A stretch of 64,000 bases of DNA from Rosa chinensis (GCF_002994745.2 NC_037092.1:3772501-3836500); one strand, 5' to 3'; shown: positions 47,335 to 58,907, counted from the stretch's first letter. Notes: generated from the sequence alone by a model not told the origin. Numbers and translations are program-made.

Positions 47335-49198
47335 GCCCTTGCTAGGCGATCTCTTTATCGCTAGATTTGCGGATCTCACTTTGATGAGACAGTCTTCCCG
47401 TCATTAGGGTGAGATAAGAACACAGATGTTCAGTAGGAACGACATGAATTGTCGTGGTCTGTCCCCACTATGTCTCATCTCGATCCTCACTAAAGTGACG
47501 AGATCACACATCTGCTGCAAATATGCCTGTAAGGAAGTACGTCCTTATGAGATGACGTAGCGCCACCCTACACGGAGATAGGCATGGCGCCAACACCAAA
47601 GAGAGTGGCACTCTGGCGTTACAGGCCATGGCCCCAGCTAGGATGCGTAGGAGGCCTATGAGTTCGAAGGATACTTTGGCACAACCCAATCCTTTGATCA
47701 TCAAGACTCAAAATCCGTCTCATAAGTATCTTTCGGGTTATGGTTATCGTTGGGGGACGCGTCAACGTCAGAACATATTCCTGAGAATATAGAGCTCTAT
47801 GAAAATTACACTAGTGTACATGAGACGTAGGATAGAAACTCCATCATAATTGATGATGTAGTTGCGCATTTCGTTACACATGAGTTTGTTGAGTGAGATG
47901 ATATCGAACAACGCTCCGTTGATGAATGAATGCCAACGTAGAGAGATTTGGCATAAATGGAAAGATGCGATCCAGGTTAAGTTAGATTCTCTAACGAAGA
48001 GGAAGGTTTTTGAGCCAGTGATGTCAACACCTCCTAACATAAAACCTATTGACTAATAGGTCTTCGTTAGAAAGCGTGATGAGAAAAAGAGATGGCAATC
48101 TCGCCTTATGGCGCAAGGCTTCTCACAAAACGCCTTGGAATAAACTACGATGAGATATATTCTCTTGTAATGGATGTCATTGCACTCCACTACCTTGTCA
48201 GTTTGGTAGTTTCCGAATAACTGATCATGCAGCTTACAAATGTGGTCACTACGTATCTTTATGAGGATCTAGATACGGAATATACATGAACGTTCTTGGT
48301 GAACTTCATCTACCCAAGTTAAGTGGCTCTAGACCACGGAGCGTGTTTACAATAAGGTTAAAATGCTCACTAAAGTGACTACTTGATTGGGAAGGGATAT
48401 GCCCACACGTTTCTATAACAAGTTTCGGATTCCATCGCGATTCATGTTGGACATGATCTTCATTAGAAACCCTTAGTATTATTGTACTTAGCTCAATGCA
48501 CAAGACCGAACATCTCATTTGCAGTGAACTTGTTAGCTAAGATATAGCTTTGCGCCAACGCGACGCCATTTGATTGATGTAAAAGATATCTTTCGGTACT
48601 TAAGATGTACGATTGATATTGGCTCGTTCTATCCCTATAGAAAGATGATGGATTCAAGCCCATCACACACCAGGAACGCCGCCAACAAGAGCCTGCGTCC
48701 ACTAACTCCATCCCAAAACGACATAAGTGTTTTGGAAGGTTTTGTTGATGTTGGGTATCTCTCTGACTCATACAAAGGTCATTCCCAAACTGGTTAAGTG
48801 TTCACCATAAGAAAATATCTTGGAGGTCTACAGAACAGACCTTAGTCGCTATATCTTTGACTAATGCAGAGATTCTTGCTCTTCACGAAGTAGTTCGTGA
48901 TTGTATATGAATTGGATCCATAGTTACGCATGTTCGAACAATTGTGGTTTGAAGTCTACCACAGATGAGCCTACGAGCATATAGGATAATGCTGCTTGTT
49001 TTGAAGCAAGCCTACATCAAAAACGACCACACCAAGTATAATCAATAACAACAAACTCTCCTCAAGATAAAGTGAACTAGGTTCGATCTGAGGACAACAT
49101 GGCAAACTTGCTCACTAAGTCATTGCCTAAATTTTACTTTAGAGAAACATGTTGGTAGTATCGTTTGCGGAAGTTATCAGAACTCGAATGACCGTAGT
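47335..49198 (+). pseudogene. Copia pol remnant
   Basis: Fragments of integrase-linker, reverse transcriptase and RNase H in several frames, with frequent stops, as quoted for the parent element. The order is that of Copia (integrase before reverse transcriptase). Confidence 0.8.
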
Positions 49199-51640
49199 TG
49201 TGACGTCCCGAACCAGAATTCACCGGTTTACTAGTCACTTGGACGGTGAACGATCTTTACTTTCACTTTTACTATCGTTTTAGTGCTTTTAGTGGCCCTA
49301 AAAGTTAGTTTTTTGTTCGGGTCAAAATTTGAGAAAATATTCTTCATAAAAGTTGTAGAGGATGTTAAACCGAGTCCGTGGACATATGGTACGTAAAAAT
49401 TGGAGTTCATATGCGAAAGTTATAAGCGAAAAGGTAAAATTACTGTTCATGGTAGAAATTTGTATAAATAATGAAAATTTACTATAGTAGGTTTCCAAAT
49501 CCGGAAACCCACCTTTCTCTCTCCTCTCCCCCGATCTCTCCCTTTTCCTTTTAGGGCGATTCCTTCTCCCCTTCGATTCGCAGCCTTCCGGCCATTAACC
49601 GGTGGGAAACCGGTCACCACGTGATCGCCTCTTCCTCCTCTTGACGGTAGTGCCCTTGAGTTTCGGCGATTTGGCCGGAAAATCCTGAATCGAAGCAAGG
49701 AACCTCACTGGGGCAGTTTGAGCTTTTCCGGTGATTCAGCCATTTCCGGCCGTCTCCGGCCACCAAACCTGCGTCGAAGGTTCGATTTTTGCCAATGATT
49801 ATTTTGCCCCTAGCCTTGAGCCACGATTTGCAGTGTGGAGGTCGAATCGACGATTTCAAATCCTTGAGTTCTTGGGTTTTTATGGGAAAACTTTATCGGC
49901 CAATTTCGATCACTTACAGGTAAAATTGGAACTTGTTGTAGTTGTGAAAAATGCTTGGACTGTTGAGTAGGTGGTGCTGCCAAAATTTGGTGACCATCGG
50001 AGGTGGTGGTGTGATGCCCCGGAAATTCGTAATTATTTTCCGAGGAATTTCCGGAATCTAATTTATGGTTGTTGGACGGTTTCGTGGCTCGTGGACGGAG
50101 CGGAAGTGTTTCGGACGAAATTCTATTTGAAAAGTGTGACTTTAGGGGTGGCACAAAGGTTGACTTTTTATTTGTAGGGATTCTCTAAAAACTTCCTTCA
50201 CGAAAGTTGTAGAGCACGTCGATACAAGTTCGTGGACATGTGGAACGCGAGAATCGGAGTTCGTATGAGGAAGTTATGGCTATCGGAAGAAGTTTCCGTT
50301 TTAGTATAAATATGGAAAATCAGAAATTAAATTCATTATTTCCCTTTCCTTTTCCGGAAATAATTCTCTCTCTCTCTTCTCTCTCGTCCACTTCTTCAGA
50401 AACGAAATTTTCCTTCTGACCAGACCCGGACCAGGTATTCCGACCCGGTCGGAACTCGCATCTCCGGCGACCTCTTCCGGTGAAACCAACCTAGAACGAT
50501 TTGCCTCCTTGCTCCGGTCGTCTCTGTGGTGGTCTCTTACGACGATTCTCCGTCTCGATGGCAGTTAAAGGCGGCACAGATTGAAGAAATAGGACCCGGC
50601 CGGAAATCCTTATTCCGACGTCGGCAAGGCTTCGAGTTTTCTTGGTTAAGCTCAGAGCAGCCTCGCCGATCGATCCCTGGTGGTTGTTTGGATCGATTCA
50701 AGTGAAACTTCGATCAACTCGGATTGGATTACTGTTCACGGCTTGTGAGGTAGTTTTCGATCCCTTAGGCTTGTTTTCTGACTTCGATCCAGTTATGAAA
50801 GTTCACAAGCATGCTTAGATGAAGCTTTTTGATGTTGGAAGTTTTGTGAAATATTGAGTTTTGGCCGGCGGCAGTGCGCCACCTCCTGTGGCGGCGTTCC
50901 GGCGGTGTTCCGGCCATGTATGGGACTGTTTGTGGCATTATATATGTTCTAGTTGTTGATACGAGCGTTTCGATATATATTATGCAAATTTTGGAGTTCG
51001 TATGAAATTGTTATGATTTTTACAGTTTCATACCGATCGATTTATTCGATCAGTGAGGATTCGAGTGTCCGATCGACTTGTGGTTTGGTCACATCGATCG
51101 TGGACGTATTCCGAAGACTTTAGGAGGTCTCGGATGTGGTTTTGCCTCGATTGGAGCCACTTTGGGGATTTTAGTTCAAAACAGGGGTTTCGGACTTAAA
51201 TCGTTTGTGAATTATTACTAAGTGGAAATCGATTGTGATTAGGTACTTGACGAAGTATTTGGACGAGTTGTTGGTGATAGTTTTGGTTCGGTTCTATATT
51301 GAAGACGCAGCAGGAGTTCGAGGTGAGTAATCTCACGAAGTTCATTCACGAACGGGTTGACCTTATTGTTTTGAGAGTTATTTAGTTAACTGCAAACTAT
51401 AGTTGGTATTAGTGGCCTTCCTGAGTGAATGACCACTTATATATATATTTACGTGGAATATGTATATTCTTGTGGGTTGATGAGTGAATTGAAGCAATAG
51501 GTATTGATGGGTTTCATTCTATTGTTTGGGGGCTTGACTTTTCGGGAAACATTTTGTGGGAATTGGGAATTTCTATTGTTTTGAAAAGTGTCAAGATTTG
51601 GTGTGAGTTGCTTTGATGTGATTTGAATGTTTTGATCTAA

Positions 51641-52232
51641 CGACCGGGGGTCGGAAGATTTGAGAGTCACAGGTTGTGATTTCTCCTTTTGGTTTGATTT
51701 AATGTTTTGATCTGATGACCGGGGAGGTCTGATGCTTGGAGGTCACGGGGTGACATCTCCTTTTGTGTGAGTTGAGTAACTTTTGGGTCCTGAGTGACCA
51801 TTTTGAAAGGTTTTGATCTGACGACCTGGGAGGTCTGAGGATTTGGGGTTGCTGGGAGTAACCTCAAGCATATAAATCGGGACTTCACGCCTTTGGCCGG
51901 GTTTGTGGATACGATCAGTTAGAGCTCTAGTCTGTTTGCCATAGTACATCATGGGGGGTAGCGGGGAGCTATCTGATGCTCATGAGTACGTGTTTTTAAA
52001 AGGGAGTTTCGGGGATTCTTTCTTTTAAATGTCCTGGGAGGACTTGTGTATCATATTTAATTGTCAGAGTTTCAATTATTATGATTTTGTCACGGGGTGA
52101 CTTATGTTGATTTGAGGATGTGTTTTAAAAGGGAGTTTCGGGGATTCTTTCTTTTAAATGTCCTGGGAGGACTTGTTTATCATATTTAATTGTCAGAGTT
52201 TCAATTTATATGATTTGGTCACGGTGTGGCCT
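51641..52232 (+). repeat. Run of GGG-loop hairpins in the family B LTR
   Basis: At least nine short inverted repeats with a G-rich centre occur: CGACCGGGGGTCG (51641), TCACAGGTTGTGA (51667), GACCGGGGAGGTC (51717), GTCACGGGGTGAC (51742), GACCTGGGAGGTC (51823), GGTTGCTGGGAGTAACC (51847), GTCCTGGGAGGAC (52031), GTCACGGGGTGAC (52089), GTCCTGGGAGGAC (52160) and GGTCACGGTGTGGCC (52218, with a T-G pair). Stem sequences differ while pairing is kept. Confidence 0.8.
51997..52232 (+). repeat. 129-bp tandem duplication in the family B LTR
   Basis: aaaagggagtttcggggatt begins near 51998 and again near 52127, and the following sequence through the GTCCTGGGAGGAC and GTCAC hairpins repeats with few changes. 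The period is 129 bp, two copies. Confidence 0.85.
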
Positions 52233-53772
52233 TTATTGTTTCTTTTGGGAAAAGAATGTGCTGTTTTGGGAAAACAAGGTGTGTGTGTGTCCCTTTTTAC
52301 GAGTTGATGGGTTCCTCGTTTGGTGAGTTGTGCATGTGTGATTTTGAGTTACTCATACGGGCTTGCAAAAGCTTACCGGGTTTGTTGTGTGGCAACCCGG
52401 TACACCATTCAAACGGTGTAGGGGTTAATCCTGCAGGTTAGGATAATCGAGGTTGAGGCAGCGAGCTTGCAGCTTTACGGTAGGAAGCCACCTTTGTGAC
52501 TTTACTTTTGATAAGGGCTTCCGTTGTATAGTTACTCTGAGCAGCCTTTACGTTTTATTTTGTTGTTGACAATTTAATTCGTAAGCTTGTGTAATATATA
52601 ACTCTTTGGATGCGAGTGTATATTTACTTTGAGGGTTCAGGACATCAATATGTGTGTAAGTTTAAGCGAAAAAGATTTCAGGTATTTTGTATTGATGACA
52701 GGACGTTCACGCATATATAATGATGGGGTTATATATATCGATTTTCATGTGTGTAAAATCAGGGGCGTGACAGGTGGCTACCGGCGTGTGGACCCCACGA
52801 GCCGCCACTGTGGATGGCGCCTGGAGGCTCGTACGGCTGGTTTTTAATTCCTGTTTTAGCCCAATTAAATCCTATAAATATTGTGGAGCTTATATGTGAA
52901 GTTTGGTGGAAATTGAAGGAGTTTTGTATCGATTGTGTAATTCTGAAGTTTAGGTTGTCGATCATTAAATTACGAGAATCCGGCCGTCGGATTTCTCTCG
53001 GTTCTGCCCTAGAACCTTTAAACTAATGAGTTAGTATTAAGGGTGAAGTTGGATTAAATTGGAAAAGAAATTGGAAATTTGATTTAGGAGTATAAGATAT
53101 TAGAATCGTATTTAATTGCCGAATCGATATTCATGAATTATAATTGTGTACAGGGCGATATACCGAGTTATTACTCGATGGAGGAACTGGTATGTGTGAT
53201 CGCCTAAATTGTACTTTTGCAGGCCAGTTTAGCTTGAGGTCGAGCGTACATGGGGTTGAGGCATAGCTGTCATAGCTTCCGCATTATAAAAGTATCGGTC
53301 CTTTATCTTGTATTATATTCTCTTGTACGCCTGTACATTAGATTACTCTAATAACCTATGAGATTAATATTCTTAAGTTCAGAATTGTTTGTGATATGAG
53401 AGATGTTGTGATATAGGAAGCAGGGTGGATTATTTTAGAAGTGTAAATGTCTTTTTACAAGTTTTTGGGTAGTCCACTTTTAGAGGGAGTTCCGCCAAAT
53501 TTTTTGTAGAATTTCTTCTGAGGTGGGCCCCACATGGTCACTTTGGATTTTCAAGGTGAAATCTTGGGCGAATCTTGTCAGTAGTCGTCAGGGGAAGATG
53601 CAGACATCAGGGGGAGGTGTCTACATGTATGGTCTCGAAACGTGAAGGGTGTGTTGTGCTCTTTTTCCTCCTTCAAAAGAAGTTATTTTTGTCCCACTAG
53701 GTTTTTGTTACTCGGCAAGGTTTTTAATGAGGCAACGAGAGAAGCTCCACGTTTGGGCGACACAAGGGAGAG

Positions 53773-53995
53773 TGTTCAAGTAAATTCAGAATATGTGTTT
53801 GGCTTAAACTAGATGTTACTTGTTCTAGTTGAAATAAGGTTTATATTAGAGATATTCTCGGAGAATCTGAGGAGATATCCAATCAATGTACAATTATGTT
53901 TCCATGTACAACTCTATCTCTATGTTTGTAATCCTCTATATAAACAGGCCCCTATTATCAATGAAAATACAACTCAATTCTTTCCCAATTCAGTT
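53773..53995 (+). mobile_element. 3' LTR of the Copia element (about 220 bp)
   Basis: It starts TGTTCAAGTAAATTCAG after the last pol codons and contains ctctatataaacagg (TATA box, about 53934) and an AATGAAA-type signal. The right end is not clear; it fades near ttcagttttcc. Confidence 0.6.
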
Positions 53996-54184
53996 TTCCT
54001 TAATTATGAGTTATTTTTTTCTTTATTTCTTTCTTGTAGTGGAATATAAAATATTATTAGAAAACTAATCTTAAAAATCTAAGATTAAGAAAAACATTGT
54101 AGAACAATTTATTTTAATTTTCTAAATAGTTAAATAAAATTTATTTTTATTTATTGAAATTAAAATTTTAAAATCGTGTTTTAT

Positions 54185-54384
54185 AGTGGGCAGGCACTAG
54201 CACGGCCTGGTTATTAACCCGGCTCGACACGATATGGGCTCAGGCTATGGGCTGGACCGGGCTTAATGTTTAAGTAAATGGGCCGACATGAGCCCGTCAC
54301 GATAATAAATCGGCCAACCCAAGCACGACTAGGCCTGCTTAAAATGGGCCGGGTCGGGTCGGGCCGGCCCGTTTGCCACCTCTA
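54185..54384. mobile_element. Fragment of a hAT-type MITE
   Basis: The right end reads gggccggcccgtttgccacc and tcta, the inverse of the frequent hAT-type end TAGAGGTGGCAAACGGG, with many gggcc/ggccc motifs inside. A matching left end and target duplication were not found. Confidence 0.45.
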
Positions 54385-54631
54385 GCTATGAGCTCTATCA
54401 TGCTTATTTTCTTTTAATCAGGAGTGAGATAGTAAATCATCTTGAATCTAGTCGGAAAAAAAAATCATCTTGAATCTGAAGGCATCTCAAATTTACTGAC
54501 CACGAATGGATGGGAGTTAAAACTCGAACACTGTGCATGAAAATTTCGCGTTAAGTTGCTGGACTAACCTCACGGTCCTCACTCACCACACTTGGTGATT
54601 GACTTTACCATATTTGCAACAAAATTTTGGA

Positions 54632-54800
54632 GAGATTATTCAGAGCACCGCAGTGCACTTGCACTAACATAAATGAATGGTTAGATTGCATTAAATACAC
54701 TTTTTATTTATTAAAAATAAAGTTGATAATAAATATCAAGGGTTGAGATTATTTTATAAGAGTTGGGTCACTTACACCGTCGGTGCATAGAATAATTTCC
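54632..54800. mobile_element. 169-bp MITE, copy 1
   Basis: The ends gagattattcagagcaccg and cggtgcatagaataatttcc are imperfect inverted repeats. It is the inverse-orientation copy of 57979-58147 and has the same length. No coding capacity. Confidence 0.8.
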
Positions 54801-55096
54801 AATCATGATTATCCGAAAGTTATCTTCATCCAGATAATACCCAACGACCAACGTAGGCATTCGAGCTAAGTCAAAAGAAATATCCCCCCAGGAGATAGAA
54901 AGTTAGAAACTTTCTATCACTCCAACGTAGGCATTCTTGTCCTCATCCAAACAAGACACGCGTCACCCATTCATTGATTCCGGCCCAGAACCCCCAGATT
55001 TCTTGCTAAGTCCGCTATGATCAAGCCAATCCATCTACATCACAAGCCCTCTGTTTCCCACAGATTCTCTAGAAACCTGGGGATCCAACTTCACCG

Positions 55097-55104
55097 TATA
55101 AATA
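55097..55104 (+). promoter_or_regulatory. TATA box upstream of the first DUF3774 gene
   Basis: tataaata lies about 85 bases before the ATG at 55186, in a normal promoter position. Confidence 0.6.
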
Positions 55105-55185
55105 TATTCAGAGAGAAACCAGCAAAACATTTCTTAATCCTTCAAAGTTTGAGTTTGGTGTTTTGGTTGTAAAAATATTCTGGGC

Positions 55186-55466
55186 ATGAGCTTGAGGTAC
55201 GCGAGCAGAGTGTTGTACCAGGCAGGGATGAGGGTGATGAAAGACCAGGCCCCAAGCTAAGTGGCGAGTCGACCGTTAAGTCTCTCAGGGATTCAGCTTC
55301 CTCAGCTTCTTCTTCTTCGTCGTCTTCGAAGTTACAGACGAGGCGGTTCTCTGTAACTATTGATTCAAAGGGAAGTGCTTTTAAGGAGGCCAAGAGCGAG
55401 AAGCTTAAGAATGCAGAGGAGTCTCTGAGGACCGTCATGTACTTGAGCTGCTGGGGTCCGAACTGA
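55186..55466 (+). pseudogene. DUF3774 wound-responsive protein gene with one frameshift
   Basis: The ATG frame reads MSLRYASRVLYQAGMRVMKD and stops at 55258-55260. The frame carrying the family C-terminus runs to 55466: a Ser-rich stretch, then RFSVTIDSKGS and EESLRTVMYLSCWGPN. That C-terminus matches DUF3774 proteins and the second gene at 62441 (EESLHKVMYLNCWAQS). A shift of one base near 55245-55255 (the run of C in ccaggcccc) would join them. With its good TATA box, the gene may be intact with a sequencing error, or recently broken. The family is small plant proteins linked to wounding; molecular role unknown. Confidence 0.7.
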
Positions 55467-55762
55467 GAGTATATATATACTCGGTTTCGATTTCTAGCAA
55501 TCTTTTTGGTGCTACTGTTGATTGTATATTGCTTTTGTGTATAGTGTGTCTATGTACGTATGTGTATGTACATGAACTTTTTAATTGAATCCAGAGGTTA
55601 CGTTTTTGCTGTACGTTGTTCATCGATCTCAGGTGGATGGATTTTCATTAAATGAAACATCCCACATAACAAAGTGAATGAGTCTTTTAATATTTTATGG
55701 AAGTTCATGAGTGGGATTTGATTGAAAAAAAGGGCAAAGTGTAAAATGGAAAATATGTTAAT

Positions 55763-55771
55763 AAAAAAAAA
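55763..55771 (-). terminator. Pol III terminator of tRNA-Leu
   Basis: A run of A on plus, T on minus, follows the 3' end of the tRNA directly. Confidence 0.75.
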
Positions 55772-55855
55772 TGTCAGAAGTGGGATTTGAACCCACGCCC
55801 TCGTTAGAGGACCAGAACTTGAGTCTGGCGCGTTAGACCACTCCGCCATCCTGAC
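55772..55855 (-). tRNA. tRNA-Leu (CAA)
   Basis: The 84-nt class II tRNA has acceptor GTCAGGA paired with TTCTGAC, anticodon loop ACTCAAGT with anticodon CAA, a long variable arm, and T arm GTGGGTTCAAATCCCAC. The discriminator is A. The A box reads TGGCGGAGTGG where TGGCCGAGTGG is usual. A T run follows on the coding strand. Confidence 0.95.
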
Positions 55856-56087
55856 TTGTTGTTAAGTGTTCAAGTATTTATATATTTATACGCATTATTG
55901 ATGAATTATATTGGGTAGCCCAAGCCCGAGATCCCATGAAGCCGCATGATCCAATCAGATATCCACACCCCCTATCATCACCCCCAAGTCTCCACCACAA
56001 ACAAGAAAACCTTGGAACAAAACCGATAAGCTTCTTTTTTTCTTCTTGTTTCTGCCACCACTATCACATTGCTCAAAAACACAAAAC

Positions 56088-56815
56088 ATGTTCTTACTGA
56101 AACCCTGTAGAACATATTATAGCTCACCAATCCTCTCAAACCCTCCTCATGCGCTTCAAAAGCTAACAAAAACGCAGACTTCCCATTTTGCACCATTGAA
56201 AAAATTGTACCCCCACAAACGAAAGCTTAGCTTCAGAGGATGTAGTAGTAATGACCAAGAAGGAGAAGGCGGCAGAAGCGAGAGGAAGCCATTCTTGACT
56301 TTAGAAGAAGCTGGTCTAGTCGAAATCTCAGGCCTCAGCACCCACGAGAGGTTTCTATGTCGCCTAACGGTACTTATCAACTAGTTCCACTATTCTTCTT
56401 ACTGTTCTTTAATCTCCTGTATACAAATTTTGGGATTATTAAATAAGAGCGCGTTAAGTACAAGGTATCGATGCACTACTTTTGGTAGTGATAGACTAGC
56501 TTCCGAGAGTGGTAGATATACCACACGGACACTAAACTAATCTATCTTTGACGAGCTAGTCTACCACTACGAGAGAGTTAATGTAGCGATACATAAGTGG
56601 AAAAATAGTAGACTTTCGAGTGTTAAATTGGTTGTTTTGTGTATGCATAGATATCGTCATTGAATCTGCTAAGGGTGATATCGGAGCAAGAAGGATGCAC
56701 AATTGAGGAGCTAAATGCAGGGAGAATATGCGACTGGTTTGTAAAGGACAAGCTCAAAAGAGAGCAGAATTTAGGCTCTGCTGTTCTTCAATGGGATGAC
56801 TCCCAGCCTTTTTAA
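56088..56815 (+). CDS. Conserved plant protein of unknown function, probably plastid-targeted
   Basis: There are two exons, 56088-56369 and 56651-56815, with a GT-AG intron between them; 148 aa. The N-terminus MFLLKPCRTYYSSPILSNPP is basic and Ser-rich with no acidic residue for about 60 residues, like a plastid transit peptide. The rest reads LTLEEAGLVEISGLSTHERF, then SSLNLLRVISEQEGC, IEELNAGRICDWFVKDK and ends SAVLQWDDSQPF. I recognise no domain. Upstream TTG-starting extensions are not needed; 56088 is the first ATG. Confidence 0.8.
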
Positions 56816-57730
56816 GTAAATTGGTTGATTAGTTCATGTGGTAGAGCCATTACTAAGCCTTTGTAAAACGACGTCCAGTTTTGAAATGCTCAATTTTCTC
56901 AGCTTTTGTTAAAAGAATGCTAGTGTTATAATTCAAACTTGTATATCATAGTTCCATTAGAACGACTAGCCATTAGTTTAACCAAACCAAAACATTCTTC
57001 GATTTGAAATTTTGAATAGTCAATACTGCCCTGGGCTATTCCCACGCGTATTTGACTTCTCTCCGTATTGAAACTAAAACCTATTCAAAATTTTGTGGAA
57101 GACAATTAATGGTTACAAGATAAACTATGCGTTATATTAGTTATGTGATCTTATGCATTATGCAACAAGAAAAGATGTGGACTTCCACCATTCATACCAC
57201 AGCGGACTTGGGAGAGAACGAGTACGTTGATCAGTTAGGTTATTTTTTAAGAATTAAATTCGGCTAAATTATAAATTATTTCGTTTTTAGTTCATCAAAT
57301 TCTTATTTATATCTGTTAAAAAATATAGGACAACTTATAATTTGGCAAATCACGAATAATTAAAAAAAATGTTTGCATTATACTGAATGTTTACTCGATT
57401 CGTCAATCATAATTAATCGTCTTGTGTTTAATGCCCTTATACTGATGTCATGTCATATTTTTCGGAAACAACTTAGGGATTTTGGATCATGCTATCATAT
57501 GTTACTAGAGCGAGTTTTGCCTCCAATTAAGCCTTGATTGATTAGTTAGTAGTCTTAAAAAAAAAAAACAAAAACAACAATTTTTGTCATGCAAAATATT
57601 ACACCAAACACAAAGTCCAAGTCTTGCAACGTCACAGTTTGGAATAGTAAATCCCACTAATCAATCACATAATCAAGTACCAACCCCCACTTAAGTTTAA
57701 AAAGTTTCAAAACACAACAAGTTAAACAGT
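56816..57730. other. 3' flank and intergenic DNA, nothing recognised
   Basis: AT-rich DNA, with an A run near 57556. No further gene or bounded repeat. Confidence 0.4.
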
Positions 57731-58260
57731 AATTAGCACTAAACTAATCCCACTGCAAAACTTCTTCATTGCCCTGACATTATAATTGACCCAGCGCTTA
57801 TCATGCGATCTTGACTCTTAATATTTATGGTTAACCTTTCACTGCACTTAATGTTATCCGGCCATTCAATTTTATTAATACAAACGCAACAATTAAAACA
57901 AAAATTAGCTCGAAACTAATCCCACTGCAAAAATTCTTCAGTGCAATGATATTGTAATTGACATAGCATTGAATATCTGGAAATTATTCTATGCACCGAC
58001 GGTGTAAGTGACCCAACACTTATAAAATAATCTCAATCCTTGATATTTATTATCAACTTTATTTTTAATAAACAAAAAGTGTATTTAATGCAATCTAACC
58101 ATTCATTTATGTTGGTGCAAGTACACGGCGGTGCTCTGAATAATCTCATATCTCAACTCTTGATATTTACGGTTAATTTTTTACCAAAAACTACAATTGA
58201 TTTTATCCGGTGATTCGTTTCTATTAATGCAAGTGCACGTGGGTGTTATGAATCCCTTTC
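57730..58260. repeat. Cluster of diverged copies of the 169-bp MITE
   Basis: Besides the clear copy at 57979-58147, segments at about 57768-57895 (ttataattgacccagcg, cttaatatttatggttaa, aatgttatccggccattc), 57935-57975 (ttgtaattgacatagca) and 58148-58255 (cttgatatttacggttaa, ttatccggtgattcg) repeat the same ordered words in diverged form. The MITE appears to have inserted repeatedly or been duplicated at this spot. Confidence 0.6.
57979..58147. mobile_element. 169-bp MITE, copy 2
   Basis: Ends ggaaattattctatgcaccg and cggtgctctgaataatctc. Its inner sequence is the reverse complement of copy 1 at 54632-54800 with few differences. Confidence 0.8.
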
Positions 58261-58606
58261 GGAGAACTTACCATGCACCCTGCAACAGTTGCTACAGTTG
58301 CTGAGAGCAAAACCCAAAGTCAACTCACCCACACCCCACGTCAACGCCTCGCCTACAAAAAGCCATGGTTTTGCCACTTTTTCCATCCCCCAGTACGGCG
58401 TCGTTTCCTCATTTTAGTCCAAACAGTTGCCAAAAAGTGAAGGATTGATTCCACAAAGGCGGAGCATAAAGGGGTCCCGTCCTCCTTCCTCTCGGACGTG
58501 AACTCCACCGGGTCAAAATCCAATTGAAATCCTCTCCCTCAGTTCCGATTCCGACTCCCACCTCCGAAACGACGCCGCTTCGTTCCCTAATCTAATGCTC
58601 TGACCG

Positions 58607-58907
58607 ATGGCCATAGCTGACCACAAGTCTTCGTCGTCTTCGTCTGACGGAAAAGTCTGGGGCTTCTTCAAACGGCCGTTTCGACCGTCCGGTAACGCCG
58701 CCGCCACTACGACGTCGTCTTCTTCTATGTCGCACCACCAGCCGAACGGCGACGGATCGATTCCTCACGCCTCGAGTTCCGTGTCGTCGGTGGCCAGGTC
58801 GTTGCTTCCGACTCGTCGTAGACTGAAGCTCGATCCCTGCAATAAGCTATATTTTCCTTGTGAGTATTATCTCATCCATTTCCTGCTTCTATTTGTTTTT
58901 TTATTTT

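Larger units (their letters stand above)
50010..52772 (+). mobile_element. Solo LTR, family B (2763 bp), nested in family A
   Basis: It starts TGTGATGCCCCGG and ends GGGGCGTGACA (11-base inverted ends with two mismatches). The target duplication is GGTGG (50005-50009 and 52773-52777). Homology to copy 1 of family A (about 8760-8790) resumes exactly after it, confirming the insertion. Ends and size resemble family A, so both are probably related Gypsy LTRs. Confidence 0.9.
49199..53580 (+). mobile_element. Solo LTR, family A copy 2, with internal deletion and a nested LTR
   Basis: It starts TGTGACGTCCCG and ends ATCTTGTCA, and is clearly homologous to 7959-10815 along both outer parts. Within it lies another solo LTR (50010-52772). 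Compared with copy 1 it lacks about 1.23 kb: the copy-1 segment from about 9215 to 10447 is replaced by a direct join near 53217 (gtactttt/gcagg). That missing part holds all the repeat and hairpin units of copy 1. Confidence 0.88.
49194..53585. repeat. 5-bp target-site duplication GTAGT around the outer solo LTR
   Basis: GTAGT at 49194-49198 and 53581-53585, directly outside the TG and CA ends. Joining the flanks restores a Copia reading frame (VVRQGKMQTSGG). Confidence 0.9.
47335..53995 (+). mobile_element. Decayed Copia retrotransposon, 5' part missing, with nested solo LTRs
   Basis: Translated plus frames show an integrase-to-RT linker start (ARRSLYR, CGSHFDETVFPSLGG), then reverse transcriptase (ECQRREIWHKWKDAIQVKLD, VFEPVMSTPPNIKPI, RLMAQGFSQNALG) and an RNase H-like part with EGFVDVGYLSDSYKG. 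The element is split at GTAGT by the solo LTR at 49199-53580. The end of the coding region resumes at 53581 (GKMQTSGGGVYMYGLET) and is followed by an LTR from 53773. Many stops and shifts are present. No 5' LTR was found; its left end is fused to the HAL2-like fragment. Confidence 0.85.

Noticed and set aside
55142..55438. Minus-strand 98-aa ORF over the first DUF3774 gene
   Set aside because: Antisense of the Ser-rich coding region; the plus frame has the conserved family C-terminus.
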